From assembly GCA_002245135.1 (NCBI GenBank), contig NGBS01000001.1:496001-560000 (forward strand): DNA of 64,000 nucleotides. The letters run 5' to 3'. The translations under genes and the position numbers were made by a program. Shown here piece by piece: positions 15,001 to 28,557 of the stretch (its first letter is position 1; each line of letters begins with the position of its first letter). Below the pieces are notes generated by a model, which worked only from the letters and a program-made list of their open reading frames with translations, had not been told where the DNA came from and did not search any database. The DNA is from Proteromonas lacertae (Eukaryota > Sar > Bigyra > Opalinata > Proteromonadidae).

Positions 15001-18000
15001 ACTTCAATAGTTGTGGTGGTTCTACAAAATCAGTGAATGTCACTCTAATGATTTGATTATAGAAATCATAATCACAAGATACTTTAACATTTTCTAATGT
15101 TTTTATTTTATGTAATTCATTTTCAATTTCTAATTGTCCATTTCCATACAATAGTTTATCAGTTTCTTTATCACCATATACTATTCTAAAGTAATTTTCA
15201 TTCTTATAATCATTAATTGTATATTCTTGTATTTCTACAGATGTATTTCTTAGAATAACAACATTATAATCTCCACTGATTGTCAAATTAGCTTCAACAT
15301 GATATAAACCATCATTAACATAAGAAACATTGCCTTTTACAGCATCACATAAACCTTCATAATGAGTAAAATATACAGTATATAAGTCACTATATTGTTT
15401 ATCCAATCTATTATTACCCATATGATCTTTAGATTGAATATCAAATCTAATTATTTCACCAGCAATACCATCTTTTAATCCATCACCTTTTGCATAACTC
15501 ATTTCATCATCTGTTGCTGATGGATCTACTGTTAATTGATATGGACTTCCTAATATTGGTTTATTGTTATTATAAATATTAACCAAATAATCACCTCTAA
15601 TCTTTGGATAAACTGTTACTTTATATTCTCCAGTGTGATTACTGACTCTATAAACACTTTCATCTGTGAAATTACCTGATTTAAATGGAGAAATTAAACC
15701 CAATTTCTTATCACTAAATGTCTCATTGTAAGATACTTCAACTATTTCATTATGAATTGATAAATAATCACCACGATTTATTTTATCCATATTATCACGA
15801 TCATTAATTGTAATGAATATACTTCCTTGAGATGTTGATACACAATCTTCACATATCAATTCATAATCTAATGATTCAATATCATTATCCATTATTATGG
15901 GTGTTTTTGTTATAACATCATCTATTCTACCTTCACCAGCCCAACCATTATTACCAACTATTTCAATTGTAAAGTTATTATATCCAGCATTTCTTAATAT
16001 ATTACCATTACTATCTCTTGATGTAATAACAAACTCAGACTCTTCTTCAGATATGCCATAATTCAATCCTTCACCACTTGCATATGTATAAATTGTGTCA
16101 ATCTCTCCTGGCAGAATAGTTATTTCATATGGAGTATTCTTTATATATCTTCTATAATACAAATTATTACTTGGTATGATGGTCTTATTCATTCTCTTAC
16201 TACTCCAATATAACTTTATATATGACAATTGTTCTTTCTCTTGATATTGTAATTTCAATTTGTAGAATTCTTTAGATTGTAATTTAACTGTATAACTATC
16301 TTCATCTTCATTATTATCATTCCATTTATTTATTACTAATTCATCATTCAAATACAATCTATATCTTTCATCACCTTCAACAGTTAATGTATAACTGTCA
16401 GTATAATCTGGAACAATATAACCATCAAATTGAAGAGAATAATAATCAACTTTAACTGTATTTAATGGACTTGAATAATTGTAATCACCATTTATATTTG
16501 ATAAAATGGAAGTTGATTCACAATTCATATAATAAGGACAATGATAAACATTACCAAATATTGGTTCAGTTAAATCTACTTGTTTATAAGCTGTAAATAA
16601 AACACCTCCTTGTTTATAATAATAGATTGATAATTCATAATTACCTGCTATTTTTGGTAAATATTCAACATCATATTTACCATTAGAATCATATTTAATT
16701 GTTGAATTAACAACTTGTGTAATATTTGAACTAAATCCTTTTCCTTTTAATTCAATTTCAAAATGATTCCATTCATTATCTATTTCATTTGTATATAATG
16801 TATCATATTTATTATATGTATAAATATTAAATGATTCAACTACACCTTCATATGCTACTCCTCTTGCTGTGTGTTTTGTATAAACTGCATCTATTTCATC
16901 TAATACATGACTAACATTAAACAATTCTAATGGAGTGCCAATTGATTTCATTCCTTTATTATTATTGTCATATTTCACTTCAATTGTAAAATCACCTGGA
17001 TAATAGGATGTATATTCAACTTTAAATAATCCATCTGTTGTTGTGATTGGTTTTACAGTGATAGTTGAATCTTGAATTGTATTTATTGTTACTGATCCTC
17101 TGAATACTTTATTTGGGAAAATTTGAATTGGTTTGTAATGAACAACACCAGGAATATGAATCTTAAACGATACTTCATTTTCATCACATATGCCAGTATT
17201 TCCATTATTTCCTTCAATTGTAGCTGTTGTGAAATGCTTGTTAATCATTGATTTAAACTCATCTATAGTAATATTTGAGAAGAATTCATATTTGTTATTC
17301 AAATCAACTGAAAGATATAATAAATTATAATAAAACTCTTTATCATGTTTACATTTCCATTCTAATATTTGTTCATTGTTATGAATTGTATATTCAATAT
17401 CATCATATTCATCATTATTAACTCTTGTTAATTTAATATCAAAATCATTAACAGTGTTTAATATTGGATAATTATTACTTTGAGTTCCTTTCTTTATTAC
17501 TTCATAAGCAACATCAACATAGGCATCATTATTAAACACACTAATACTAGCTGTAAGTATATAATTTGGTTTATCTGCTAATGTTTTTACATCATAAATA
17601 CTATCAATTGTTATTGTATAATACGCATTGAATGGTTGATTTTCACCATTTATATTGTATAATTTACCAATTCTGTCTCTTTCAACTTTAACATCTCTTA
17701 CATATGATATTGTATTCTTTATAAATGATTCTATTTCTTTAGTATTACTATAAGTATAAAAGTTGGGTGATATTGTATTATCTATTTTGATTTGGAATGG
17801 TGATTCTATTGGTAATTGATGGTTTATTGACTTTACACTCACATCTTCACATGTTGATTGACTAATAAAGAAATTTTCAAATTCTACTTTCAAATCAGTA
17901 AGTTTAAATTCATTTTTATTTGAGAATAATGCACTACTATTTCCTTGTGATGCAACTTTACCAAATACATCAAAATTACTCAATGTTGTATCTTCATCAA

Positions 18001-21000
18001 CTGTTAGTGATATATTACCCATACTAATAACAAAAGTATCATTTTCACCACATTTTGTACAATCAATCTCAAATGAATTAAACTCATAATTCTGAATAGA
18101 TCTTGCAGTCTTAATACTATTAAAATCAATAACTGAAAATGTTTCAACAAACGGTTCATGTTGATCTACTAATTGGATATAAAACACATCATTTTCACCA
18201 ACTACATTCTTTACTAAACCATCACCATAAACATAAGTATCTTTTTGATATATTTCGTTATTATCAATGAATAATTCATAGGGACTTTGATATAATTCAT
18301 TATTATGTATATAAATAGATATATTATAATATCCTTTTTCATATAATACATATGGAATAACATAATCTCCATTACCAAACTGTGGAGTAATTGTTACAAC
18401 ATCATCACCTTCTGTAATTTCTATTATATCATTATACCAACCAAATCCACGATTTTCACTGTAGATAATATAATATTCTAATTCACTATTACCTTTTAAT
18501 ACTTTGACTGGATGTATTTTACTCAATACAATTTGTAATGATTCTGGAGATACAGTCAATGGTATATTTTCAATCAATTGTTTATCAAAACTAATACTGA
18601 AATATTTCACATTACTTAAAGATGATTTGATTTGTAATAAATACACTCCACTTGTATATTCTCTTACAATTTCATTATTACTATTTCTAATAACAACTTC
18701 AAAAATATCATCATTACCATTAGTACAAGATTTGAATGATTCTTCTAATTCAGTACAATTATATTTACCATCACGTTTATTATTATAAAAATCATATGAA
18801 TGAATGGTGAAAAATGATAAAGCATGAGATATTGATGAAGTTAATTCACTTCCATCAGCATATGAATATTTCAAATTCACTCTATTTGGATATACATTCA
18901 ATGTATGTTTTACACTATCATTATTACCATGAATCAATATTTGATCTCTATTATTCAACAATATAATAACTCTATGAGGTCCAGCTATGATTGGTGTAAA
19001 TGTAACTAAATAAGTTGCATTATTATAGTCATAAACATGAGCTCTTTTTACTACATTTGGTTTGTCTTCAGATACAATAGTAATATTAAATATATCACCT
19101 CCATTCCATTTAATATTATTATATATATCATAGGATGTTATTGTGAATCTACTTTCTTCACCAGCAATTCCTTCATCCAAACCATATCCTTCAGCATTTG
19201 TATAATAAAATGAAGTTGGACCTGGATAGGCTATGATTGTGAATGGACTGCATTTATTATATTTACCTTTACCACAATAGATGTTTACTCCTTTATACAA
19301 TATTGTTATTGTATAACTACCAGATACTTCCACTAAATATGTTACTTTATATTGTCCATTACCAATATATACAGGAATTGGATTGACTGTAAATAAACCA
19401 TCCATGTGTGCAACTGTTACATTGTATTCTATATCATAATTAACATCATGATTATAAGTAATGTTATTACCAGCAGCATCTTTTGATTGGATTATAAACT
19501 CAGATGGAATACCAACAACAGTTTCTTTTAATCCATCACCATAAGCATTTACAGTTTTATAATCATTTTTACCAGTTACTACATCAATCTCATATGGTGA
19601 ATTTGATATTTCATTTGCTTGGTATAATACATTGGAAGGTATTATTTCTTTATCAATTAAATCATGACTCCAATACAAATGAATATAAGCACTTTCTGTT
19701 ATTTGTCTATACTCCACTTTTATATCATAATAAGTATTTTCTTTAGCTACAACATCAGCATAACCTTCATTATCTGGAATATTCCAATTATCAATAATTA
19801 ATGTATGATTGAAGTATAATCTAAATCCATCATTTGCAATACCATATAATCTATAAACACCTTTAAATGGAGTGAATAATTTACCTTCCCATCTTATAGT
19901 AACATAATCATGATATGTTTTAGATATTGATTCATCATTATTCCACACAAAGTCAATTGTTGAATCGATTCTTACGATTGATGGTTCTTCAGCAAGCCAT
20001 TGATTGTCATAATATTTACCAACTAAACCACCTTGGGTTAAATGTTTTATATTTAATTCATATTTACCTACTTCATTAGTTTTATATTCACCTATATAAT
20101 TTGGAAAACCATTTCTTATAGTTTCTACATACAACTTTGGTTCTGTTCCATTTAATGAATAATTCAAACCAACTTGTTCAAGACTAACATTGCAATATAC
20201 ACCATAATTTTGATCAATTGTACCTGTCATTAATGAACCATCACATTCTACTTCATTCACATCTGGTGGATCAATAAATGTAATATCCCAAGTATAAGTC
20301 TTATCACCAACTGGTTCACTTCTATTAACATGAACAGTATTAATTCCATCTAATAATTCGATTGTTTTTACCAATGTAATTTCATCAGCATCATAAGGAA
20401 TTGGTTGTGTCTTTTGTCCTTTAATTACAAGTGAATAATAACCTCTTAATGGGAAAGGATCTCCACCATATGTGTTAACTCTTACAACACTATAAACAAT
20501 TGGCTTTACCCATAAATAATCAACATCACCAATGGTTGTATTGAATGTTATAACCCATTGTTTACCATTGTCAAAATCAATTGCATCTACTTCTACATCT
20601 GTGAATGGAACTAAATACGTTAATACTTCACGTAATTCATCAGCTGAACAATCCCAATCTAATGGTATTCTGTTAGTTTCTTTGTCATATCCTATTGAGA
20701 ATTGTCCACTTCTATTGTTTTGATCATCAAATGTTAATGATATTACTTGTACTTCATTCAATCTACTTGTTTCTATTCTTGTAACATTACAAAATTTAGT
20801 TGAAGATTCAAGTTCAAATTTATCGACAGAGAAATACCAACTGAAGAATTTGAATTCAAAGCCTTTTGGATTATTCAATATATTCACATCAATCATTCCT
20901 GTTCCATTTAATAATCCAATATTATGATAAATAACATCTAAACCATCAGAATACTTGAATAATTCTGTTGTTTCATTATCATATCTAATCTTATATTCAG

Positions 21001-24000
21001 TACTATCATCATCATTATCTTCACATTGTGAGATATTAAATACTATTGAATAATACATAATTGGTGTATATTTAGCTACTTCTTCATCATGTACAAACAC
21101 TTTATTATTATTATCTATTCTATATAATTCTGGTAAAAATATATCACCATTTCCAAATCCTTCTGGAACTGTTAAATCTGTTATTATCTCACCATCATTC
21201 TTATATGGATGAATAATGAATGTATTGGATGTTCCTTTAATATATTCATCAGTATAATATTCACTATCAATATTTTCATCTAATCTGAATATGATTGGTG
21301 GAAAATCACCTTCATTTTCAAATTTAATATACCACACAATCACTGAATCATAATAATGTGGAACTATTATAACTTCACCAATTGAAACACCATTATACAT
21401 CTTTAAACTACCAATCACTTCTTCAAACTCTAAAATATTCATATTCTCAGGTTCATAATAGATTAATACAGAATCAGTTGAATTATAAACATGAATAGTC
21501 ATATTTCCTTCAGTTATATTTCTTTCAATTGTTAATATTTGTATTTCATGTAATGTGTCAGTAATACCTTGTGTTAATGCTGCTCCAGTAGCATAAGTTG
21601 TATTTGTACTAATACTCAATTTTCTAATATAGACAGTTGTACTTAAGGACGATTTTCCTACTCCTTCATTATTAAATGCTCTAATTAAAAATGCATATCT
21701 GTTGAATGGAATTAAATTAGAAATTGTTGTTTTGTATGTAAATGCATCATCTTTTGATCTATAAACAATCTTGCCAACTGGACCATCTTGTATTTCTATT
21801 ACCTCTATCTCAGCTTCTAAATATGGTAATAACCTACCAGAAGTAACTTCTAATTTTCTCAAGTTACCTAAAAATGGTGAAAATGTAATAATATAATCAT
21901 ATTCAGACGAATTAGTCACTACTATTGGTCCAAACTCATTTAATTCTTCTAAAGCTAATTTAACATCATCACAAGTAGAACCATATATTATATCTTCAGT
22001 ATATTTATCATTATATTTTATTCTAAATGATCCACCTTCCACTTCCTTCAATACAATAGCTTGAATCTCAGGCTTGACTGGTTCATGATCAAAGAAATTC
22101 TGTCCTTTTGTCCCACTGATCATATATATTTCATATCCAATAACTGGAGATCCATTAAAATCAAAAGGTTTTTCCCATGCTAATGTAACTGAAGAATCAT
22201 TCATATCAACCACTACTGGTTTCTTTGGTGCTTCTGGAACTATTACCATATGAACCATTAATGGTGAACTTGGAATACTTTCACCAAAATCATTTATAGC
22301 AACTACTGTGATGATATATGTATGACTTTCAGTTAGATCTGATATCTTAACTCTTGTAAAATGACTATCTTCATAATCCACATAAATACTCTTTAATATT
22401 TGATCATTTTGGTCTTTATAATCAACTCTATACTCAGTTATTTCACTACCACCATTCATTGGTTCTTCAAACTTAATAATTACATAAGAATCATTGTCTT
22501 TTCTTGTACCTAAATCAATTCTACTGATTATTGGTGTATTTATTCTATCAGGTACAATTGGATATCTTGCTATATATCTCATTACTTCACTAAATTCACT
22601 AACTCCTTGGTTATTTCTTTCTCTTACTTTAAATCCATAAGATCGATTATTCTTCAACTGTTTAACAGCAAATGCTGTTGTATTACATTCATCTGTTCCT
22701 CTTGTATCACCAATTATTTTCCATTTATCATCAATCATTGGATCATTCATAAATATTTCATAACTAATGCATTCTGTATTTCCATGTTCTAATGGTTTTA
22801 TCCATGATATTGTAATAGAATCTGCTGTTGTTGAAACTAAATATGGTTTGGATGGTGGACTTGATACTGTTGATAATACAGATATAATTGGAGCAAATAG
22901 TTTATTAGGAACACTTACTCTATGTAAATAAGGTTCATCAGCTGATCTTGAAATAGTGAAAATCTGTAAAAATGTCATATTTGTTCTGTTATTAATAACA
23001 TATGAATATCTATTAATATCTCTGTCTGATGGTAGATAATCATTATCATTGTTTCTTTCACCATATAAATGTTTATAATCGAAATAACTTTCATCATCAC
23101 CTTCACCTACTTGTATTAATTCTGTTTCATATTTAATATCTTTATTAGCATTTGCAACTGTAAACATATCATCACTTTTACCATTATTATTACAAACCAG
23201 TTTATCTAAACCATAATCTTTACATCCTGTGAATGTAATATACCAAATATAGCCATTCTCTAATGTATTACGATTTATACTGAAATGACCTAAATTAGTA
23301 AACTTTAACAACTCTTTTTCCATATCTTCAGCTGTTATATCCCAAGGCATATGATCAGTTTCATTATTAAGATATTTCAATGTAAATTGTTCATTGGATG
23401 ATACTGTTGGTTCTGTTACAGTTGTTAATGATATTTCACCATTAAAATCTTCAATTGTGTAATTCAAAGGTGTAAATGAATGTGGCATGAATGAAGGAAA
23501 CTCTCCAGTAAATTTCATAAATGTAATTAACCATTGAGATTCACCATTTGAATTTAATAATGATTTAGAAACACTCACTTCTTCAACAGATGGTAAATCT
23601 TCTTCTAATACTGTTTTCAATTCATCAGCTTCTGCAAAACAGTTAATAGATCTTGTAGTATAACCATCATAACTAAATGTAAAATTACCTTCTAAATGTG
23701 AACCAGATTGTGAATCATTTGCAATACAATCTTCATTGATTATTCCATCATGACAAACCACTATTCTTACATCACTACTTCCACTTAAATATGATTCAAA
23801 TGTTAATGCTGGTATATTTCCATACAAAGCTCTTCCTTTAAATGTAATTTTGTAACTATGTTCGACAAATGCAACATTTGATACATCTTCAACTTCTACA
23901 TATCCATCATCTGCACCAACTGAATAATCACCATTTTTAATAGATGTTAATCTATCAAGATAATATTTCAATGTCTTAGCTTCAGCTGTATAATCAATTT

Positions 24001-26812
24001 CTGGGATATATTCGTTGTTATATCCTAATTTGAATGATCCATACATATTACCTTTTGCTTCTGTCAATATTCTGGAGTATATTGTTGATGAACTACCTTC
24101 TAACTTTGTAGTATCAAACTTCAATATTTTACCTTTAGGTAAAAATGGTTCTAAAAAGTTAAATGTGATTATAAATGGAATATAAGGACCATCAAAGCAA
24201 ATATGTGTCTGAACATCATCAGGAACAAATGAAATATTAGCAGTTAAATTTCTATGCTGTAATGTTTGATCTAAAATAATCTTAAAGTCATTAATTGATA
24301 TATTGTGTGGTATTTCTGGTGAAATATAACCTTCAAATTCAAATGTAAAAGTACCATCAACTGCATCACAATAATACTCTTCCACTTGTGATGTTCTATT
24401 GGTATAACCACCTAACAATTTAACAGTTTGAATCTCTTCTTTTTCATCAATAATTGTTGTTAAATTAACAGTGTATTTATTCATCTCATATACTGCTTTA
24501 ACTGATTGTAATTGATTCAAAAATGGTTTATTAGAATATTGAATTCTATATGCAGTTATTGTATTACCACCATCATATTCTGGATCTGTCCATTCCACTT
24601 TTAATTCATTATTACCAATTGATTTTACTTTAACATTCTCTGGTGGTGATGGATATTGATAATTAGTAGTAACACATGTTGGATATGAATAAATCCAATC
24701 ACTGAATGTGTCATTATCATATTCAAATTGAATTCTAATACAATATTTCTTATTATTCAACAATGATTTAAATATTGTCTTTTGTTGAGTGATTTGATTG
24801 GTTATTGAATAAAGGGGTTGATGATCTGGTTCTGGATATATAAATGGAGGTAATCCTCTTATTTCTTCCACAATTTTCACTGTTGTTTTTGCACCAATCA
24901 AATTTGTTCCATCAAATTGCAAATCTTCAATATCTCCAATGTTTTCTAAGAATGTAATAAACCATTTACATCCATTATTATATTCATGATATTCTCTTTT
25001 TACTTCAACTTTACCAATTCCTTCTAATTTCATTAATGCTTGAGCTACAGTATAATCACTAGCATTGTATGGAATATCGAATGTTCTTTTTCCTTTGTAT
25101 ATTAAATTGAATGTTCCATCAACAACTGGTGAATCTCCTTTTGATATTCGTTCAAATACAATATCACCATTGTTACTACTATTGTCCTGTAATAATCTAC
25201 TAGTTGTTGTCGTTTCATTATCTGAATTGGTGTTATTATTTATCATTCTTAACAATGGAACTGTAGCAGCATTATCTAAGAATAAAATAGTCAAATTGAA
25301 TGATTCTTCACCCATTTCACATGTACAATTAATAGTACCAATTATCTCACTTACATTCTTCATCATCTCTACAATTATTGCTTCACATTCTTTACTACTA
25401 ATTGTATTATTAATTGAGAATATAGCTGTTTCATATTTATTACTATCTGTTGTATTCTTATCTGTTAATATTCTTTCATCATATTCAATTACAACTTTAT
25501 ATTCACCATAAGTGACATTACTTGCTGATTGTATTTCTTGAGGATATCCTTTAACAAACTCTCTAATATTAACAACTCCATTCACTAATGAACTTGAATC
25601 AATAGTTGGCTCAGTTATTTCAACTGAACTTAATACATTCACTTTCCAAGTATATTCTCCATAAGGAGTTGATTCTGATCTAATTACATTCACATAGCCA
25701 TAACTATCAAATAATAACTCTTCTAAATCACTACTACTAATATCATATGATATTGTAATATTATTTAGTATAAATTCACCTGATATAATTGTACCATTAC
25801 TATATTTAACATATTCATCATTATCACATTCTTCATCTTCATTATTACTAGTAGCTGAACATACAATGAGTGTAGTATTACTTGGAAATGATGTAATTAC
25901 ATTCAACGTATCTCTATAATTAGATGATTTTTCATAAGGTATGAATGATATTACAATATACTCCAATTTATCATGAAATGTGATATTAACTTCAACATCA
26001 TCAATTGATGGTAATTCTTTCAATGCATTTCTTATCTCTTCACTTGTAGAATAAGGTGTTAATACTGGAGATAATATCCTATTATTATTATTATCAACAA
26101 ATTGAAATGAACCAATTAACTCATCAGCTTCATTGATTACTTTCAACCATAAATCCTCCTGAGGTGGTAAATAATAACCATGTATTATGATTTCTACATC
26201 ATTTCCAGATTTTTGTGTATGTGTTAATAAATAGGTATATCCATTTACTGTATTATTCACTATTTCTACACCTTCTAATGTGTTATTACAATATACATTG
26301 ATTTTGTTCAATAATTCTTCTTCTGATATATGTAGCTTAAATCTTGGAGTATAATGTGATACACCTTCCCATATACAATTTAATGAAAAATAATATTCAT
26401 ATTCATATCCTTCATCGTCATCATTAATCTCATTCTCCTCAATTTCTTGATCATTATCCATTATTATTGGTGTATATGATGAAAACTCTAAGCCAATTAC
26501 TCTTGATGTATTTCCTGGATTTAATACTATTGTTTGTACTTCAGGATTATAATCATTAGATTTAGTTGAAATAGTAAACGAAGCACAAGCTGTTCCATCA
26601 ATTGTAGTTTCCACACTTTGTACTTCATACAATGGTTGACTATCATCTAACTGAACTGTATAAGATTTTGCACTAGAAGTAATGTAATCTGGAACTTGAG
26701 CTTCAACGATAATTTCATGAGGACTTAAAACATTAACTTGAAATATATTCTCGTTAGCTTTGGCTCTGCTAAAACTAAAGGCTAAAAAGAAGATTAATAA
26801 AAATCTGCACAT
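1..26812 (-). CDS. Giant secreted multi-domain FN3/PA14/filamin-like protein (3' end beyond window)
   Basis: No enzyme signature is seen. It is probably a cell-surface or secreted adhesive/structural protein. The preferred start is the ATG at 26812, which gives a clean signal peptide (MCRFLLIFFLAFSFSRAKA); an upstream in-frame ATG at 26860 would bury it. The frame is then open and intronless for 5,600 codons to 10004. It continues through seven one-base breaks to the left edge, for more than 8,900 residues in total. Visible modules are fibronectin type III domains (tryptophan plus G-Y-S/G-x-S/P ends) and a repeated domain of about 100 residues (G-x-F-x-L-x-Y ... I-x-Y ... L-x-x-L ... V-x-V ... 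I-T-F), often nested inside an FN3. There are also three PA14-like domains and a run of filamin-type Ig repeats. Asn-rich N-glycosylation sequons are frequent. It is transcribed divergently from rquA. The modular composition is clear; biological function is inference. Confidence 0.85.
3506..10010 (-). other. Cluster of seven one-base frame breaks in the giant gene
   Basis: Reading 5' to 3' on the minus strand, the frame breaks near 10007, 9910, 8309, 7578, 6639, 6310 and 3531. At each site FN3-type sequence continues in the frame reached by dropping one base. Most sites sit in short homopolymers (AAA at 3531 and 6639, TTTTT at 7578, TTT at 8309, all in coding sense). After the repair the joins read as normal domain sequence, for example GGFITTNYYT at 7578 and NPVSYPTEYEL at 6639. 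None of these joins looks like one of the short GTAT...TAG introns used elsewhere. Sequencing insertions are the simplest reading; degeneration of the 3' part or frameshifting are alternatives. Confidence 0.7.
19640..20040 (-). other. PA14-like domain 1 in the giant protein
   Basis: Residues about 2270-2410 (counted from the upstream ATG at 26860) start with GGLVGKYYDNQW. They contain the PA14 hallmarks: a W-x-G core strand followed by a Y-x-L-x-G-x-x-D-G-F-R-L-Y-x-x-x strand, and an H-L-Y-W-S end. PA14 folds commonly bind carbohydrate or act as adhesive modules. Two further copies lie near 16130-16610 and 13130-13570. Filamin-like repeats (A-x-G-x-G-L ... F-x-I-x-x-x-D ... N) occupy the sequence between them. 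Confidence 0.7.
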
Positions 26813-27120
26813 GTAGACTGATTTCTTCGTTATTAATCTATTAAATATACAATAAAGCATGTTAATAATATAAGTAGATTTTTAAGATGATAAAGTAAAA
26901 AAGAAAAGACAGATTAGATCTTAATGAGCAAGAATTATGGTCTCTGAGTAGAGAATCCTGATATATAAGGTTATAATGTATATACTGATTTAAAAATAAT
27001 CTCTGTGTTGAGAAAAGCAGCCTCAACGTAATATAATCTTCAAGCCACAAAATTTCTGCTTGATTTGAGTGTTTGACTTGCCTGTTTTCAAGCCACATTT
27101 ATCATTTTTGGTTTTTTCAC
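26813..27120. promoter_or_regulatory. Divergent intergenic region between the giant gene and rquA
   Basis: These 308 bases separate two divergently transcribed genes and must hold both promoters. The region is AT-rich, with an A/T-rich stretch just upstream of the giant gene. The 78-codon minus-strand frame within it (27098-26862) resembles nothing and has no signal peptide or domain. I see no RNA gene and no clear core promoter motif. Confidence 0.45.
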
Positions 27121-28034
27121 ATGCTTCGAATCCCTTTAAGAGCTTGCAGTAAGTTGAGTCGTGCTGGTCAGTTTGGTTTGCAATGTGGTATGCTAAATGT
27201 ATTGTAACATTTTAGGATTAAGATCAATACCAAAAGCTTTCGTATCAAATTTGGTTTATGATAAACAACCACAAGAAATAGTAACACCAGAAGGGTATGA
27301 AATTCCAGATTACATGAAGCAAATCTATGATATCTGGTATGTCAGACCAAATCGTGTCAAATTACTTGATAGACAAATAGTAGTACAAACTATCTTATTT
27401 GGATATTTTGGAACCTTGTGTCGTATGTTGATAGACGAATTAGTACCTGGTAATAACGTACTTCAATTAGGTAGTACCTATGGTAAATTAACACCAGAAG
27501 TTGCTAAATTCTTAGGTCCAAAAGGTGAATATCACGTAGAAGATATTTTACCAATTCAAGTAGCTAGTTGTAACAGAAAGATGTCTCAATATCCAGTAAA
27601 AGGAGGATGTATACTAAACGATGCTGCTAATGATCCAGGTGATCAAGAAAATATGTTTGATGCAGTGTATTAATTGTATTTATTATAAATTATAGAACAT
27701 CTTACATGTTATTCCACGAAATTACCGATGATAGAAAAACAAAAGTCATTAACAGAATGATGAAGAGTGTAAAACCTGGAGGCAAAGTAATTTGCATTGA
27801 ATACCATATGCCATACAAGTGGAGGTATATTTTAGTAATTATTATCTATCTTATAGTCCATTACGTCCATGGATGAAATTCATCTGGTGGTGGTTAGAAC
27901 CACTTGCCTTTGGTTGTTTAAATAGAGAATTATATGAAATGGGTGATCCAGAATTAGCCAAACAATTCACATGGAGAAAAGAATTGAGATGTCAGGGATT
28001 ATACCAAAAGTTAGTTGGTATTAAGAAAATCTAA
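27121..28034 (+). CDS. rquA: RquA-type rhodoquinone biosynthesis methyltransferase-like protein
   Basis: RquA converts ubiquinone to rhodoquinone, which lets complex II run as fumarate reductase in hypoxic mitochondria. Exons are 27121-27187, 27216-27666, 27696-27824 and 27857-28034, with introns of 28, 29 and 32 nt. The reading recalls the RquA family: YVRPNRVKLLDRQ near the start, a class-I-like SAM motif VLQLGSTYGKLT lacking the usual acidic pattern of UbiE enzymes, EDILPIQ, then MLFHE, KPGGKVICIEYH and a C-terminal SPLRPWMKF...LEPLAFG segment. The first exon encodes MLRIPLRACSKLSRAGQ, a basic amphipathic presequence typical of organelle import. Eukaryotic rquA is known to be patchily distributed through lateral transfer. 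The introns and presequence show this copy is domesticated. Other SAM-dependent quinone methyltransferases are the main alternative. Confidence 0.85.
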
Positions 28035-28557
28035 AAATGAAGTGTAAATCTTCTTATTTTATATTGGTCATTGATTTTTTTTTTTTTATTGTGATATTAT
28101 TAAACAAAAATATAATTTTTAACGCAAAGAATAGAATGTAGAAGTAATATTATTTCGATATAAAAGCAATAATATAATAAAAATTTAAACTCTGCTTTCA
28201 TCAATATTTGTACCATCAAAAAATGCCTCTACTTTTTGTTATTTTTTAGCAGATGGTTTTCGTAGTGCAATTTAAAAAACTATAGCGCTAAAAATATATC
28301 AATCACCTTTATATTTTTATTTGTAACTATTGCTTTATTGGTATTATTCGTTCTTGCTGGATTGTGAAATTAAAATTCTAACTGTTCAATATTGTCCACC
28401 ATAACAAATATCTTATATATTATCAATTTATTAAGTTTATCTTTTAAAATTTGTAAAGAGTCAGTCTATAAAACGATTAATAAATTTGAACAAATTGGAA
28501 AAGGCGAGCCAAGTTTTTTGAATCATCAGATTTATTAATTCATCGAATACACATAAT
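28035..28557. other. Intergenic region with no recognised feature
   Basis: This 523-base AT-rich gap lies between rquA and the next plus-strand gene and starts with a poly-T run at about 28075-28086. I see no open frame with domain character, no tRNA-like cloverleaf and no obvious small nuclear RNA. It presumably carries the rquA 3' end and the promoter of the gene at 28558. Confidence 0.4.

Noticed and set aside
26862-27098. 78-codon minus-strand open frame upstream of the giant gene
   Set aside because: It is out of context, of low complexity and without domain features; it lies in the divergent promoter region.
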